Part shown: in pieces, positions 36,139 to 49,131 of the stretch
How positions within the stretch are numbered: position 1 is the first letter of the stretch
How the letters are laid out: each line of letters starts with the position of its first letter
Assembly (NCBI RefSeq): GCF_932526225.1
Contig: NC_064044.1
Location: 9,806,050-9,870,049 of the forward strand
Direction: 5' to 3'
Length of the DNA stretch: 64,000 nt
DNA from: Nematostella vectensis
Taxonomy: Eukaryota > Cnidaria > Anthozoa > Actiniaria > Edwardsiidae
Notes under the pieces: model-generated
Databases searched by the model: none
Told to the model about the DNA's origin: nothing
The model's input: the letters and a program-made list of their open reading frames with translations, nothing else
Translations under genes and position numbers: made by a program

Positions 36139-39100
36139 ATGGCTCCCACTAAGACGCATCTAAGACATACTTCCCCGAAAAACCACCTTCCAAAAAAGAC
36201 GAAGAACCGTAAGAAATCTCTCAGGGATCAGCTAAGAAGCGTGCAGCGGCTTTTGCGACAGGTAGAGGGGTTAATTTGCAGCGATTAATTGTGCTTTTCC
36301 GATCCCCACATTTCAGCCATCTATCATAATGTTCATTTCTCGTTTGACAGCGAAACTTGTTAACGCACAAATATATGGACATCTATATTGTGCCTTATAG
36401 GAAAACCTTCCTGCCAACATGAGAGTCGCTCAAGAACGCATTCTGAACATGCTTGAGAAAGAGCTAAGGGATAAAGCCAAGGAGGACAGGGACAAAAAAA
36501 TAGCGAAAAAATACAAAATGGTGAAGTTCTTCGGTAAGGAGTGATTTTTATTTGTGGAGTTCAATCTTGGTGCTTGTTTCTATCAAGTTATTTGAATGTA
36601 CTGAAGTACTTTAATTACTCGCTGTAGAGCTTAGAAAAGTCCAGAGAAAGTATAACAATTGCAAGAAGAATCTTGACACATGTACTGAGGACCATGAAAG
36701 GTACAGTACTGTAAAGTTTTAAGAAAACAACAATACTTTGAAAAAAAAACAAGTTTTTATTTATTCTGTGAACTCCCATCGACTATTTCTAACAGCTAAA
36801 TCGCCTTCTAGCTAATATTACTCAAAGTTTTTATTTGTGAACACTAAAATGGTTTCCAATATGGAAATGTCACCTCTCCACAAGTTACTGAAATGAATGA
36901 ACATCCACCAAATGCAATTTTGTAAGTTTGAATGATGGATGCCAGGAACCGATTTAGCATTTGGAAATTATAACAGCGCGAGAAGCCCAAGTGTGACCAC
37001 CTATTAATTAACGAATATCAACTGATCGGGACTGAGAGGTAAGCAGCAATATCACCTGCCTCGTACCCAGGCGTCTCAAGTCAGTAAAAACAAGTGAAAA
37101 ATATACTAGTGAGCACAATGAGCCAAGGAAAGGTTTAACGCTGGCGCAAAGGACTAGGGAAGGGTCAACTGGAGAAATGAGATGCCTCGCAGATTCTGTC
37201 CGATTTCTGTAACATTGTTTCTGATTTCTGGATTTTGAGAGAAAAATCATTTGTGCTAAGAAATTACAGGATCAATCACTTTAGTTTTTGTTTAGAAATT
37301 TTATATATTTGTGTTTTGAGGTACAAATAATCAAAGAAATGTAGCTTGGAAGGAAGTTTTTGGAGTCAACTCTCCAAGCAAAAGTCAGCGATAGCGTCAG
37401 AGGGAGATATTGAACTTGACACATCCTTCCAAGACCTTGATTTGGAAGGTAATGCGACTTACATGCTCACTTCTATTCTCAAACAATTCTTGAACAAAGA
37501 GTCATGTTTCGCTTACGTGAAGTAGCGGTCGTAACGCTAGAGCTTCCTGCATGTTCTTGTCAACAAAGTTGATTCTGTGTGCTATTAGAAAATGATTAGC
37601 TACTCCGGCTTTCCCGTAAAGTTCATCATTTTCCTTGTAGAAATTGTGACTGAGGACAAGGCGCACGATCTCGTAGGACAGCTTGGTCAACATTTCGCTC
37701 CCTTCTCACTTCAATAAAAGCATGTTGTTTACCATGCATATTTCTGACCTCATTATCTGCTGCCATTTTGTTTTCAGAATCTGCCAGGCGCTTCCTGTTT
37801 TTCGTGCTACTCCTGCAACACCCGGTACCCCCATACCTGCCACACCCGGTACCCCTACCTGCCTCACCAAGAGCCCCCATACCTGCCACCCCTATACCTG
37901 CCACACCCGGTACCCCTACCCGCCTCACCAAGAGCCCCCATACCTGCCACCCCCATACCTGCCACACCCGGTACCCCTACCTGCCTCACCAAGAGCCCCC
38001 ATACCTGCCACACCCAGTACCCCCATACCTGCCACACCCGGCACCCCCATAGTAAGCTCCTGGGTACAAGGCAGCATTATCACTAAAATCAAAATTTAAA
38101 CACGGAATCTATAGTCTTTGACATGACGGAAAAACCTGGAAAACATGCAATTCCAGATTGAGAGAGGTTCACTACACGACAAGTGATAACGAAATTTCCA
38201 CATCGTCCAGCGCCACCCAGCACATTCCAACATTGCGTACATAACGCACAGCATAATGTTGTGGCCCAGAAACACAAAGTTTACACGCTGCTTTCACTGG
38301 GTTTAACGATACGAGAGGTCGAGGCGGCGAGATGTCGAAAAGCGCAACATAGTGTGCCATGACATGACGGAAAAACCTGGAAAACGCGCAATTTCAGATA
38401 GAGAGAGAAGACAAAATTTCTTACAATGGTTGCTTGTATTATGGACACATAATACAACAAATAACGTGAGGCCGAAGTGCACATAACCAGATTTTGCCTT
38501 TTTAAGATAATTTTTCCTTGATCATCGTTGGCCTGTTTATCAGTTCAGGGACGAAAAGCTCAATTGTCAATGACACTTTACAAAAGGTCGCATCAATTTA
38601 AAAAAAAGTCGCACTTGATATTTTGTTTGCTTTAAGTTACTAAGTACTCAGAGAAATTATCCGCCTTATTCAATTTGAAATGGGCTTATTTGAAGCGTCA
38701 TGTCATGTTTTTCCGTCATGTCATAGTCTTTTCCATAAACACACTGACCTTCGAAGTTTTTACCAATCCTGGCCATACATTTTCATATTTACTAGGGACT
38801 GCTACGATTTGATTGTACTAGGAGAGTGTGGAAATCGCTGAATCGCTAAAAAAATCAACTGAACGGGAACTGAGAGCGGTAACATCGAAATGTAAACACT
38901 GTTACAGCTCAATCTAATGCACTGGCATTTGAAGTGTGCAAATTAATTAATAGGTGGTCACACTTGGGCTTCTTGCGCTGTAATAAGAGTTGAACGAATA
39001 TTGATAATTGCAGTAGTCTGAAACTGTATGTAAAATTCTGCTGTGCAAAAAACAACTGCATCTGCTGCTATTGTCAGGCCACCATTGCTAGTGATGTGTT

Positions 39101-42100
39101 GGGCAGAATCTGGGCCACTATGCAAAAGGCAACATGTTTGGTATTCATGCCGGATAAATATTTGATGCATCATTGGATGAAAGGCATGCTTCTTTACATT
39201 TCAGAGCATTTTAGTTTCTTGACAAATGATTTTAGATGTTTCCTTTTTTGGATGTTATTTTTTATGTCTCGCTTACCATTTGGGTTTATTTCTGTTACAG
39301 AAAGTCACTTGAAGAAGAACTCAAGCAAATTCAGCAACAATGGAATTATGTCACAGTGAGTAACAAATGCTTGGTAGAGGTTGGTCTATGTTTATCAGTT
39401 CTGGATGGATAGTCTGAGGGTGGGAAGAGAATAACATTCTAAACTGCTCCAAGGATCTGCTAATGTCTTCAGGGAACAGAGATAGGGTGCACAGGGGGCT
39501 TATATCATACTATTTTAATGATATCTATGACTACAGATCCCTTGTAATTATTATATTATATGTGAATTGTAAAAAGGTAGTATTTGAATGTCTTAGAAAT
39601 TCTTAGATTTTCGGCACAAAAGATTGATGTGTGCATACCCGCACAGTTACATATTCAGCTGAAGTTAGTATATATGACAACAACAACAACATATTTTATT
39701 AGCACCCTCTATTATACAGATATTACTTATTAAATATGAAAAGGAGAAAAATAAATAAAATTTTTATAATTGGGCACCAGCCGCATTAAGAAATAGCATA
39801 GCTAATCGAGCTTAAGCGGCTAGGTCAAGCGGAAAATTGCCTGGGTAAACAACGTGATACATCAATATAATATCAATACAAACAGAAACGAAAAAACAAA
39901 CGATAATAGATGCGCGCACAAGAACAAGACACGCACAAGCAAGGGGAGGTCGATTATAGGGATCATTTATATATAGGAGAGAATCTTAAGTTTTTAAATT
40001 ACAACAATAATAGAGTTAGCTTTTGTAACGATCTAAAAGAGAGCTGATCATTAGTGTCTTGAAACTGGAGCGAGATTCAGATTTATAATCATCCTGAATA
40101 TCGTTCCAGATTTTTACACCAAGAAAGCGAATGTTAAATTTGCCATAGTTTGTGCGTATCTTAGGCAGGTAATAAGTCTTCCTACTAGCAAGTCTTGTAT
40201 TATATTGATGTATCCTGTTAATATTTGTGAAAAATGATTTGAAGACAGATGGCAAATGATCTGAATGGAAGTCATACATAAACAGTGCATTGTTAAGATA
40301 GATTATGTCATGAAGTTTGAGGAGACTAAGTTGGTAGAATAATGGATTTGAAGGGGTCCTAAAATCAGAAAAAGTTAATATTCTAATTGCCCTTTTCTGA
40401 AGTATAAAAAGGGGCTTAAGAGTAGTTGCATAGGTGTTGCCCCAGGTCACAACTGAGTAAGTTAGAAATGGAAATAATAATGTATAGTAAAGCATTTTTA
40501 GGACTGAAATATTTACATAATGTCTTATTTTTGAGAGAACACCAATGCAACGTTTAATCTTTTTAGCTATATGAAGTATCTGATATTTCCAGGTAGGTTA
40601 AGTAAAAAATCTGTTAACAAGCATTGTGAATAATAAAAGCCACCTTATGGGAAATGGCCAGCAGCAGGGCTGTACAATCCCCTCTCCCCCCAGTTAACCA
40701 TAAACACTATTATAAATATAATCAAACACAAGCTTGAAAATATAATCTATAGAATCCTGGCGAAGTAATACTATCTTCTCCCTTCTCCAGTACTTTCCAA
40801 CAGAGATGAAATACATTTCTCTTTTTCCACCTACACCTTGCAATAGTGAAGAGGCCATCAAAAAGAAAGGTAAAGCTTATGAGAGTTGCTTTCTACAGCT
40901 CAGTGGCACACAGATTTGATAATATTCAAATAGATTGACACTGGTAGCATTTCATTTTCTAGAGGAGGAACGTTATTTTTAGTGTAGCTTTAAATTTTTT
41001 TTCTCACAACAGTATTGAATGATTGCATATAAAAATTTACAAAGCTTTATCTCATCTTCTATATTATTTTCCAGATAAGATATTCAAGATGATAAATGAA
41101 AAGGTTGAGAGTGGTGAATTTAGGGAGGCGTATGATATGATGGCATCACCAGGAAAAGATAAAGTCCAAGGCAAGAAGAAATCGCCTGGAAAGCTGCTGA
41201 ACTTGAATATGTCTGGAGACGACAATGATCAAGGTTAGAAGATCATCATAATATATATGTCATCCTTACAATCATTATTACTGATCTAATAGCAATTACC
41301 TTTACAATCATCATCACCACTATCATGGCCGTTATCATTACTAATTGTAATCATCATCACCACTATCACCATGATCAATGTCAACACACCATCGTCACCA
41401 CCATTTATAGTCACCAACACCATTGGCGTTAACATCAACGTCATCACAAGTATCTGGATTCACCATCATAATCATCACAGAGCAGTCTCCTCCGGGGGGG
41501 GGGGGGACTCCGATAAAAACAGACTGGGTTGATCGTTGGCAAAGTTTTAACTCTAAGGAGGGCACGTTGGGCGTGGTCAACAGAATTCAAATGGGGTGTG
41601 GCCAAAGGAATTTTTAACCCTAAGAGATGGTCGGATTTTATACCCTAAAAATGTGACGATCACCCTTGTCTACTTTTATGGAGATTCCCCCCTGGGAGTC
41701 TCCTATTTCGTAATGTTTTATCGTCCTTATTTTTAGAAACTGCCAAGCAAGTGCTTGAAGATGACTTTTTCATTGACACAAAGCCAAATGTGCTAAAAGA
41801 TAAAGAAGGTATTGTCACATGATTATATCCAAAATGATCTGTGAATCGTATAAACTAAGGCTTTAGTCGTTATTTCTGTGCGATTTCATAAAACGGCTAA
41901 GAACAGTGATATATGAAACGGCTTTCTGTACTCTTCCGTTATTTGACAAACTGAAAGGAGTTCAACACACAACATTCGCTTTTATCCCTTCAACACATTG
42001 TGAAGTAAAAACTAACCACATCCGAGAAATATGAAGACTAAAGATTTCATAGCGATTTTAGTAGCAAGAGCGCTGCTAAATATAGTAGTTTGACACTGCT

Positions 42101-44433
42101 TCCGTAATTTTTTTCGTCATTTCAGCAAGAAAGCACCAGTTCAACACACAACCTTTGAATCCAGTTTTTCCTATTTACCAATACAAAGAAACTTTCTACT
42201 TTCGCTTGGTAAAACTACTTGTATTAGGCCGAATTAGTCATGAATTTGTAGAGATCAGTTTTTATTGCCGATATAGTAAAGCTAAAGTTGTATTAGGCCT
42301 TTGAATAGCGTAATTCTATCACATCGAACGCCAAACGCCCATCAAACAACCAAGTTTGATGAGTTTCTTTTCGCATATTGTACAAATGCATGGCATTGAG
42401 TTGTAGCCTCAAATACTCTCAAGGGATTTCACGGCGGTGATCTTGGATACTTAAATTTCTTAGATACTAAACTAGATACTAAACAGAAACTAATAGCAAA
42501 GGCGGGGGTGGGGGCTAATTGTTAATAACAAAAAAATCCAAAACTACTATTTTTTACGGCGATTTTTGTGCTATTAGGCGGATTTAGAGTAAAAAGGGCA
42601 TTTTACCCCCCCCCCCCCCCTTTCCTCTGGAATTTCCTGGGCGTTTGAACCCCCTACCCCCTGAAATTTCCAGTTCCCTCAATGGGGGGGGGGGAGGGGG
42701 GGTTGGATATTTTCTGGAACTACACAATACAACCAACTTGGAATTTGGATTTGTGTTGGTATAAATAGCACCTGGGTAGGAACATTGTTTTCTTGCCTTT
42801 TTTTATAGATCAGAAACTGGTCCAAAAAATTATGCAGATCTCGAGAAAAAAAATCACCTTCTCTCGATGATTTGATTTTATCCCGGTCAATTCGAGTCCA
42901 GTTTATATTATGTAGCTAGCGCGACGTCCAAGCGCGTGATCCAAGCGTGACTTCCACTTGGGCGGTCTCCACCATCAACAACATTCATTATAGTCCAGCA
43001 ATATTGCAGTTTGACCCGTATCAAATAGCAACAGTAGCTATATCTTCAAAATCCTTTTAGGTTTGATGTACTCATGAACATATTAAAAGTCACAAAGAAT
43101 CCAAGCACGTCAACAACCTGAAATTCAGAAAAACGTGAGAGAGCTATTTTCCTACAGTATGGAAACGAGACTGAAACCAGGAGTCAACAACATTCATTAT
43201 TATGTCGGCGCCAAAAAGTACAAAAGTAGACGACGTTTACTGTTTGAAAACTTAGCAATAACTTAGCGCTAAATCAGCATAGAAACGTTTTAAAAATGCA
43301 TATATTCCTTGAATTTGCAATTATAATCAGAACACTGCCAAGCTAGCAGTCACAAAATATAAGCCTCCTGTGAAATTGCTTATCTCTGAGCCTCACTCGG
43401 CTGGAATAAAACTATGTTTGCACAGTTAACAAGACAGTTATGTTAAGAGATTGATAAATTAGTGATTTTCCGTCCACTCACGTTTTAGGTGCAAAATTTT
43501 AAATTTTGCTCTATCCAGTGTGATGAAAATGCTCGTATTTTAGAGTGCACACAGCTTGGTATAGCATTATTTTACTAAAAAATGTAACCATTTAAGATGG
43601 ACAACTCAAGGAATGATATTTAATTTGGCCAGAATATGAAATTAGAATTTAGCCCTCAGAGCAGTTGTCCTGGCATGTTGACTCATTGACGGCTGATTGA
43701 TAACTGATTGTTCTTGAGCCCGGGGGTTGGAGGTTCTTTCCCTTTTATAGCGGAACCTCGTGTTTAATGAGGCAAACACATGCGTGTTGTTTGGTGCGTG
43801 TAGTCCACTCAAGGTGCATGTAGTTTGAGTGTATGAATCTAATTACACTCAAACTACACACAAAAAACGTGCAAAATTCGCGCACAAAATTTCAAGTTTT
43901 TCGCAGGCTGTATTGTAGTTTTTATGTTGAATATAATTTTGCTCATTCTTTCCTTGTAATTATTATGCTGTTCAAGATCACAAGCCTGAAAAATCCTCTA
44001 GGCACAAAGATACTAAATCCAAACCCACACCAGCAGCCTTGGTAAGCACATTTAAGCATATTTAACATTCAATCAATCTTCTCAAGTTCACACAATAGGT
44101 GATACAAACGTTTGCAAAGGAATGTAATCCACTAAAATTTGCAGGAGAATTTGTCTTGAAAAATTGTTACCAGACATGTTCTTTCTTTGAAGGAAAGGCA
44201 ATTTTCTCGGTGTCTATGAGAAGCAGCCATGATATTTTGGGAGGGGCTGATGTATGTAAACCTTTCGTGTGTTTGTTTAGATTTTAACATTGTTTGCTCA
44301 TCTTAAATAGAGCTCCTTAGAAAACCGTGACCGCAAGGTAAAGAGGCTGAAAGATAATAGAGAAGTGGAGGCTTCAAAGAAAATCAAGAAAGACAAGAAG
44401 CACAAGAAAACACACCAGAACCTATGCTTCTAA
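36139..44433 (+). CDS. EFG1: rRNA-processing protein EFG1
   Basis: Nine exons fit in phase: 36139-36261, 36401-36533, 36628-36700, 39301-39355, 40791-40869, 41075-41233, 41737-41808, 43977-44041, 44311-44433 (882 bp, 293 aa). The ATG at 36139 (AACATGGCT) is chosen because the nearer ATG at 36131 meets a stop after ten codons. The EFG1 family signature is clear: KSLRDQLRSVQRLLRQENLP, then KKIAKKYKMVKFFELRKVQR, a Glu/Lys-rich coiled-coil-like stretch, and YFPTEMKYISLFPPTP. The C-terminus is Lys-rich and probably nucleolar-targeting. In yeast EFG1 acts in 18S rRNA maturation within the small-subunit processome; the same role is inferred here. AATAAA at 44778-44783 is a candidate poly(A) signal. 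Introns hold several mobile elements. Confidence 0.92.
37519..37693 (-). CDS. Unidentified coding-like exon inside the 2-kb insert
   Basis: The minus strand reads MLTKLSYEIVRLVLSHNFYK, then ENDELYGKAGVANHFLIAHR and INFVDKNMQEALALRPLLH, directly followed by a donor GTAAGC at 37518. The amino-acid mix and third-position G/C look coding and differ from the A/T-rich surroundings. An in-frame TGA lies 12-15 bases upstream of the ATG. I do not recognise the family. It may be a captured host exon or part of a transposon gene; no partner exon was found. Confidence 0.4.
37806..38050. repeat. C-rich minisatellite, unit about 46 bp
   Basis: Imperfect copies of CCCCCATACCTGCCACACCC, GGTACCCCTACCTGCC and TCACCAAGAG. 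The Pro/Thr-rich open frames here derive from it. Confidence 0.93.
38112..38735. mobile_element. Repeat unit with GACATGACGGAAAAAC termini
   Basis: GACATGACGGAAAAACCTGG occurs at about 38120 and 38361, and its inverse GTTTTTCCGTCATGTC near 38707, giving inverted ends to a segment of about 620 bp. The interior 38165-38361 is the dispersed repeat also found in the PARP intron. Confidence 0.6.
39677..40617 (-). pseudogene. 5'-truncated LINE (CR1/L2/Jockey-like) RT C-terminus in an EFG1 intron
   Basis: On the minus strand TWKYQILHIAKKIKRCIGVL leads into KMLYYTLLFPFLTYSVVTWG, ILQKRAIRILTFSDF, LLKLHDIIYL and NIRFLGVKIWNDI. This is the standard thumb and C-terminal region of this LINE group. An in-frame TAA just upstream (about 40613) marks the truncation. 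The stop lies at 40016 and a 3' UTR of about 340 bp ends in a (GTT)n-type tail (ACAACAACAACAACA on the plus strand, about 39677), as expected for CR1/L2-like 3' ends. The 159-residue open frame is intact but lacks the catalytic RT core. Confidence 0.85.
41479..41705. mobile_element. MITE-like unit with G-run termini
   Basis: The left end GTCTCCTCCGGGGG...ACTCCGATAAAAACAGAC mirrors the reversed right end GAGACTCCCAGGGG...ATCTCCATAAAAGTAGAC. The same terminal motif CTCCATAAAAGTAGAC follows the G-run at 12186-12231. Confidence 0.6.
42600..42735. repeat. Second copy of the G-run repeat end
   Basis: A C-run (42607-42620), TTTCCAGTTCCCTCAATGG, a G-run, then GATATTTTCTGGAACTACAC, matching 9586-9630. 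It lies in an EFG1 intron. The remainder of the intron (42735-43970) shows no further gene; a perfect 13-bp hairpin TAGTTTGAGTGTA with its complement is at about 43820-43856. Confidence 0.75.
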
Positions 44434-45025
44434 AATGAATGATTAAATTGATATATTATATTTATGTGATTGCTTCTTCACTCCCATGAGCAGTGCGGCT
44501 AAGGACTTTATTGTTATTACATGTCACACCTCAAAGAGGTTTAGCATGTTTGTGTACCTTAAGTGTACTTGACTAGACGTTGATCAAGAATAATGCAAAT
44601 AATAATTTATATCCTGTTGATCTAAGTACTTTCTACTAGAATTATCTCCGGAATTGTACCTGTAAAATATCCATGATATCACCATCTTTTAGATATCAAT
44701 CCCTCTTGGAATTGCATTTATATGTATATTGTATACATGTATGTAAGTTGTGATCCAAATGCTTGTAAAAAGTGTATAATAAAAATATTTTCCCACAAAC
44801 AGCATTATCGTTGTACCAAGGAGGCAGAAAGGGTTCTCTGTATATACACAAAGGTACACAATTGTAAAAAAAAGCCTAAGATCTTGGTTTGTAGGCTATG
44901 CTTTCCAACATATCTTCTTATATTTTTGAGATTTGTTTAGGTAGGCCATGGCATATTTTCGCTATGTAGAATATGAACATTGTGAGGGAAAAACCGGGGG
45001 ATGGGGACTCAAGAGGTGTTAATCT
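44434..45025. other. EFG1 3' UTR and downstream sequence
   Basis: No gene. Contains the AATAAA at 44778-44783. Confidence 0.5.
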
Positions 45026-45684
45026 ATTGAGGGGGAATCGGGACAAAAATGCCATTCGATCAGATGTCATTCGACCTGAACAGTTTTGTTGCTTTAATCG
45101 GATAGAAAGTCAAATCAGACGTCATTTGATCGGGCAGCAAGGTCATTTGATCAGAATTCATTTGACCTGAACAGTTGTCATTTGATTGGGCTAGCTTGAT
45201 CATTGGATCAGATGTCATTTGATCGAGCTAGCTTGATCATTGGATCAGATGTCATTTGATCGAGCTAGCTTGATCATTGGTTCAGATAATGTCATGTGAC
45301 CTGAACAGTTTTGGTGCTTCTATATCAGATAAAAATTTTGATCAGATGTCATTTGATCAGGCCAGCTTAACAATTGCATCGGACGTCATTTGACCTGAAC
45401 AGTTTCGGTGCTGCTATCTAATTGCAACTTTCGATATCAAACGATGTCGCACGAAATCCGATGGAATAACATGACAACATACCATCCGATTTTTTATTGG
45501 TCAGCGGTTTAACCACACAAGATAACAAAAAATGACAACTGTTCAGGTCAAATGACTTCTGATCCATTGAGCTTGCTGGCCCGATCAAATGACATCCAAT
45601 GCGACTATCCGATAGAAGCATCGAAACTGTTCAGGTCAAATGACATCTGATCCAATGGCATTTTTCTCCTGATTCCCCCTCCAA
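45026..45684. mobile_element. Small foldback element with repetitive arms
   Basis: The left arm GAGGGGGAATCGGGACAAAA and the reversed right arm GAGGGGGAATCAGGAGAAAA continue with GATCAGATGTCATT-GACCTG and GAACAGTTT for about 150 bp. The interior repeats CATTTGATCGAGCTAGCTTG and TCATTGGATCAGATGT several times. No coding potential. Confidence 0.8.
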
Positions 45685-46491
45685 ACAAATCAGTTTACAT
45701 TTTTATCATGTTTTTTTTTTTTTTTTTTTTTTCATACTAAAAGTAGAACCCATAATTTACTCTTGCAACCATGATCTTCGAAACTAAAAAAAAAGGCTTG
45801 GGTTAAGGAAAATAAAAATGTCAGGTGCCACTATCTTTGATGCAAAAAATAATGGCAAGTAAGCGTGGGGGTGCCAGCCCTAACACTAGAAAAAAATAAT
45901 GACAGGCTTGGCCTTGTACCCATACCTAGTTACAAGATTGCTTGATTTTCCCAACCAGCCAATAACGTCCCTTTTTTCACCGGCCAATCAGTGATGTCCA
46001 TCAATTTACCCAACCAGTCAGTGATCTCCCTCCCCATGCATTTCTGTACCTTGCTGAGCAAGCACAGGAAAAAAAAAGGTACAGAAAGGCATGGGAGTAA
46101 GAATACTTTGTCAGTGGATCCAATAAAAATACCAGACCAAATTTGGAGAAAATTAAACCCAAATTGAATAAAGTTCATTAGCATGAATTGTCTCCTGTCT
46201 CACGATTCAACAAAATCCTTTTGTTACTTCTTGTAATATTATTTTTTTTAACCCTAAGGATTGATGTTTTCAATTTGTGTATTTTTCAGCCGGTGTCTTC
46301 AATGTAGGTATTGATATAAAATTTAATTTTATATCGACATTTTATATGAAGTTAAAGCTAGGAACTGGTTTCGGGTTTGAACCTACAGTAGCTCCTGTGA
46401 TAAGGGATAATAACAAACTAGACCCTGTGCGCAGGGTTGACTGGGATACCTGAGATCTGCAACTTGTTTGTGTGACATGTATGACTCTTAG

Positions 46492-46569
<78 letters not shown>

Positions 46570-47775
46570 CCACATCAGAGTTAGCACCGATATAAGATTA
46601 AGGAAAGCTGAAAATGTGTTTGAAAATTGTTATTCCTTAAACATTTCTTTGGTTCACTGCCCTCGATGTGCTATCACTTAGGGCTAAATTTATTTTAACG
46701 CCCAAAGTAGGTCCTATTGTATTAACAATATAATTTTATTGAAATGTATTATTTTATTTTAGTAAGTTACAAGTAAACAACAACATTTATTTATTTTGAC
46801 GTCAAATGAGAGGGCTATAGAATATCCAGACTTGATTGAAATTTATAGAGCATAAACATATTTTCAAGATCAACAACACTACAAAAATATTACAAATCTC
46901 TAGATTTTATTGAAAATGTTCCATAAAAATTAAAAGACATTCAATGAGGGATAAAGTTATTTTAGGGAAATAATAAAACTTGAGCTTATCTAAAGGAAGT
47001 ACCAAAATAATTTTCATAGATTTAAGTACATATTTTACACTTACATGACAACACCTATGCTGTACTATATTAAAATCGACATGGTTAAAATGATGACATT
47101 CAATGAGAGAGATCAAGATATTTTATTGTAAAGAAGTAAAGAAGTATCGCCTGTGGCGCAAGGGTTCTTGGGAATTGCATTGTGCAAATCGCGAGAAGAA
47201 AAAAAAACATTTGCATTTTATGACTGAGCTACCACAGGTATCCCAGTAACAAAAGATTAAATAATGAGTACGACCAACAGCAATACAGAATATTTTAATT
47301 ACTATCAAAAAGATGTAATTCATTATAATTATTACAGTAGATATTATTGGCAGATTATCATGTAGACCATAATGCATTGTTTAATTTTATCTCCTTAGTC
47401 ACTCCCAAATAATACTCTCAATAGTTCAATTCAAATAGGTCACTGAATAGAACAGAGTTGCTACTGAATAGTTTCCACCCACTTCAAAATGCTGTGAGTT
47501 ACTTTTGAAGTAATTCTGAATAACCCTGTGCATTGTTTTCAGAATTTTTAGTATTTTGTATCCCTTCAATTAAAAAACTCAAATAATTATAAATCAGTGC
47601 TACTATGTCTGATCACTTATAAATTGTTTACTATAAATCTTTTCCAAACAGACACAACTCAACTGCCAAAACAGGGCCGTTTCTTACTGAAGGATCACCA
47701 AATATTATGCTTCTTTATATAATATCTGACTGCCTCCCACCTTCCAAAGTTACAAATATTGGGGCCATATTTGTT
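45685..47775. other. Intergenic sequence with a TA microsatellite
   Basis: Nothing coding. (TA)n at about 46495-46564, a T-run at about 45713-45732, and otherwise A/T-rich unique-looking sequence between the converging EFG1 and SORBS genes. Confidence 0.5.
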
Positions 47776-48085
47776 CTAGCCTGCGTGCAGCCGAAAAAGT
47801 TCCATTATTACCTTGTTACCGTCTGCGAATTACCGACAGAAAGTTGACCCCCTGCGCACCAACCGCCGGGGTGAAGCGATTTCTGATAGGCTGTCGTCTG
47901 GTAAATTATATATTTGAAGGGTACGTGGAGCTATTGACCAATCGCGCGGCTCGTTCCATTTGAACCAGATGAAAGCCAATCAGAAATCGCTCCACTCCGG
48001 TGGTTGGTGGGCGGGGGGTCTAAACAAGCTTTCTGTTGGTATTGTGCAGACGATAATAATGGAACTATTTCCGGCTGCACGCAGG
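47776..48085. mobile_element. 310-bp MITE with perfect 9-bp target duplication
   Basis: Ends CCTGCGTGCAGCCGAAAAAG and CCTGCGTGCAGCCGGAAATA (right end reversed), and inner arms with matching GCGATTTCTGAT / GCGATTTCTGATTGG, make it almost fully foldback. ATATTTGTT is repeated at 47767-47775 and 48086-48094. Confidence 0.85.
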
Positions 48086-48377
48086 ATATTTGTTGTTACT
48101 TACACATTTTCATAGCAATCAATGCATTATGGTCAAAGAGCAGACCATTAAACTATCATATACAGCATTATACTTAAGTAGCCAAGTGCCACAGAAAAAT
48201 ATAGTCTAAAGAATTACTCTGTCTAATTAGAAAAAAATGTACAAAACATTGTTTGAAAAATATCTCTCATCTCTTCAAGCTTTTGGGGGTCATTTCGTGG
48301 AAGGAGCAGTCTGAGGGGGACTATCTTTGGCCAGAGTGTTGTTTTAGCCTGGTATTGGTTGAGTTCCCATTTTCACA

Positions 48378-49068
48378 TCCTGAAAGAAATGAGATTTAAA
48401 ATGAAAGAGTTCATGTTATAAAAACTCAAGACAAAGTAGCTTGGTGGTGAAGATGGTGATGACAATGATAGAATGCTGATGATGGGTTGTGGCGATGATA
48501 ATGACATAATGCTAATGATAGGTTGTGGTGATGATGATGATGGAATGCTAATGATAGGTTGTGGTGATAATGATGATATAATGCTAACGATAGGTTGTGG
48601 TGATGATGATAGAATGCTAATGATAGGTTGTGGTGATGATGATGATAAAATGCTGATGATGGGTTGTGGTGATGATGATGGTAATGATGATGATGTTGAT
48701 GATGATGACAGAATACTGATTGTTGTCATGATGGAGATGATAGTAGCTAATAATAGGTCATGATGTTGATAATGACAGAAAGCTGATGATGGGTTGTAAT
48801 GATGATGATGATGACGATGACGACAACAACGACGATGATGATGACAGAATGCTGATGATGTGTTGTGGTGAGGATGATGATGACAATAACATGTTGAGAT
48901 GATAGTGTGTGTTTGGAGTGAGGATGATAATGTATTTAGGATGGCAATTATTACATAGTTTGGTTAGAATGACAATGATAACATTTCTGCTTCTATGCAG
49001 GTGATCCTCTGGAGAAAATAATTATGTTGATGATGTACATATTAAAAGATAATAATAATAATAATAAT

Positions 49069-49131
<63 letters not shown>

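Larger units (their letters stand above)
36971..38983. mobile_element. 2-kb insert bounded by about 42-bp inverted repeats in an EFG1 intron
   Basis: The left end (36971-37012) and the reversed right end (38983-38941) share CAGCGCGAGAAGCCCAAGTG / CAGCGCAAGAAGCCCAAGTG and TGACCACCTATTAATTAA. Inside lie a coding-like minus-strand fragment, a minisatellite and a second inverted-repeat unit. The target duplication is not clear (TAA-rich flanks). Confidence 0.6.
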
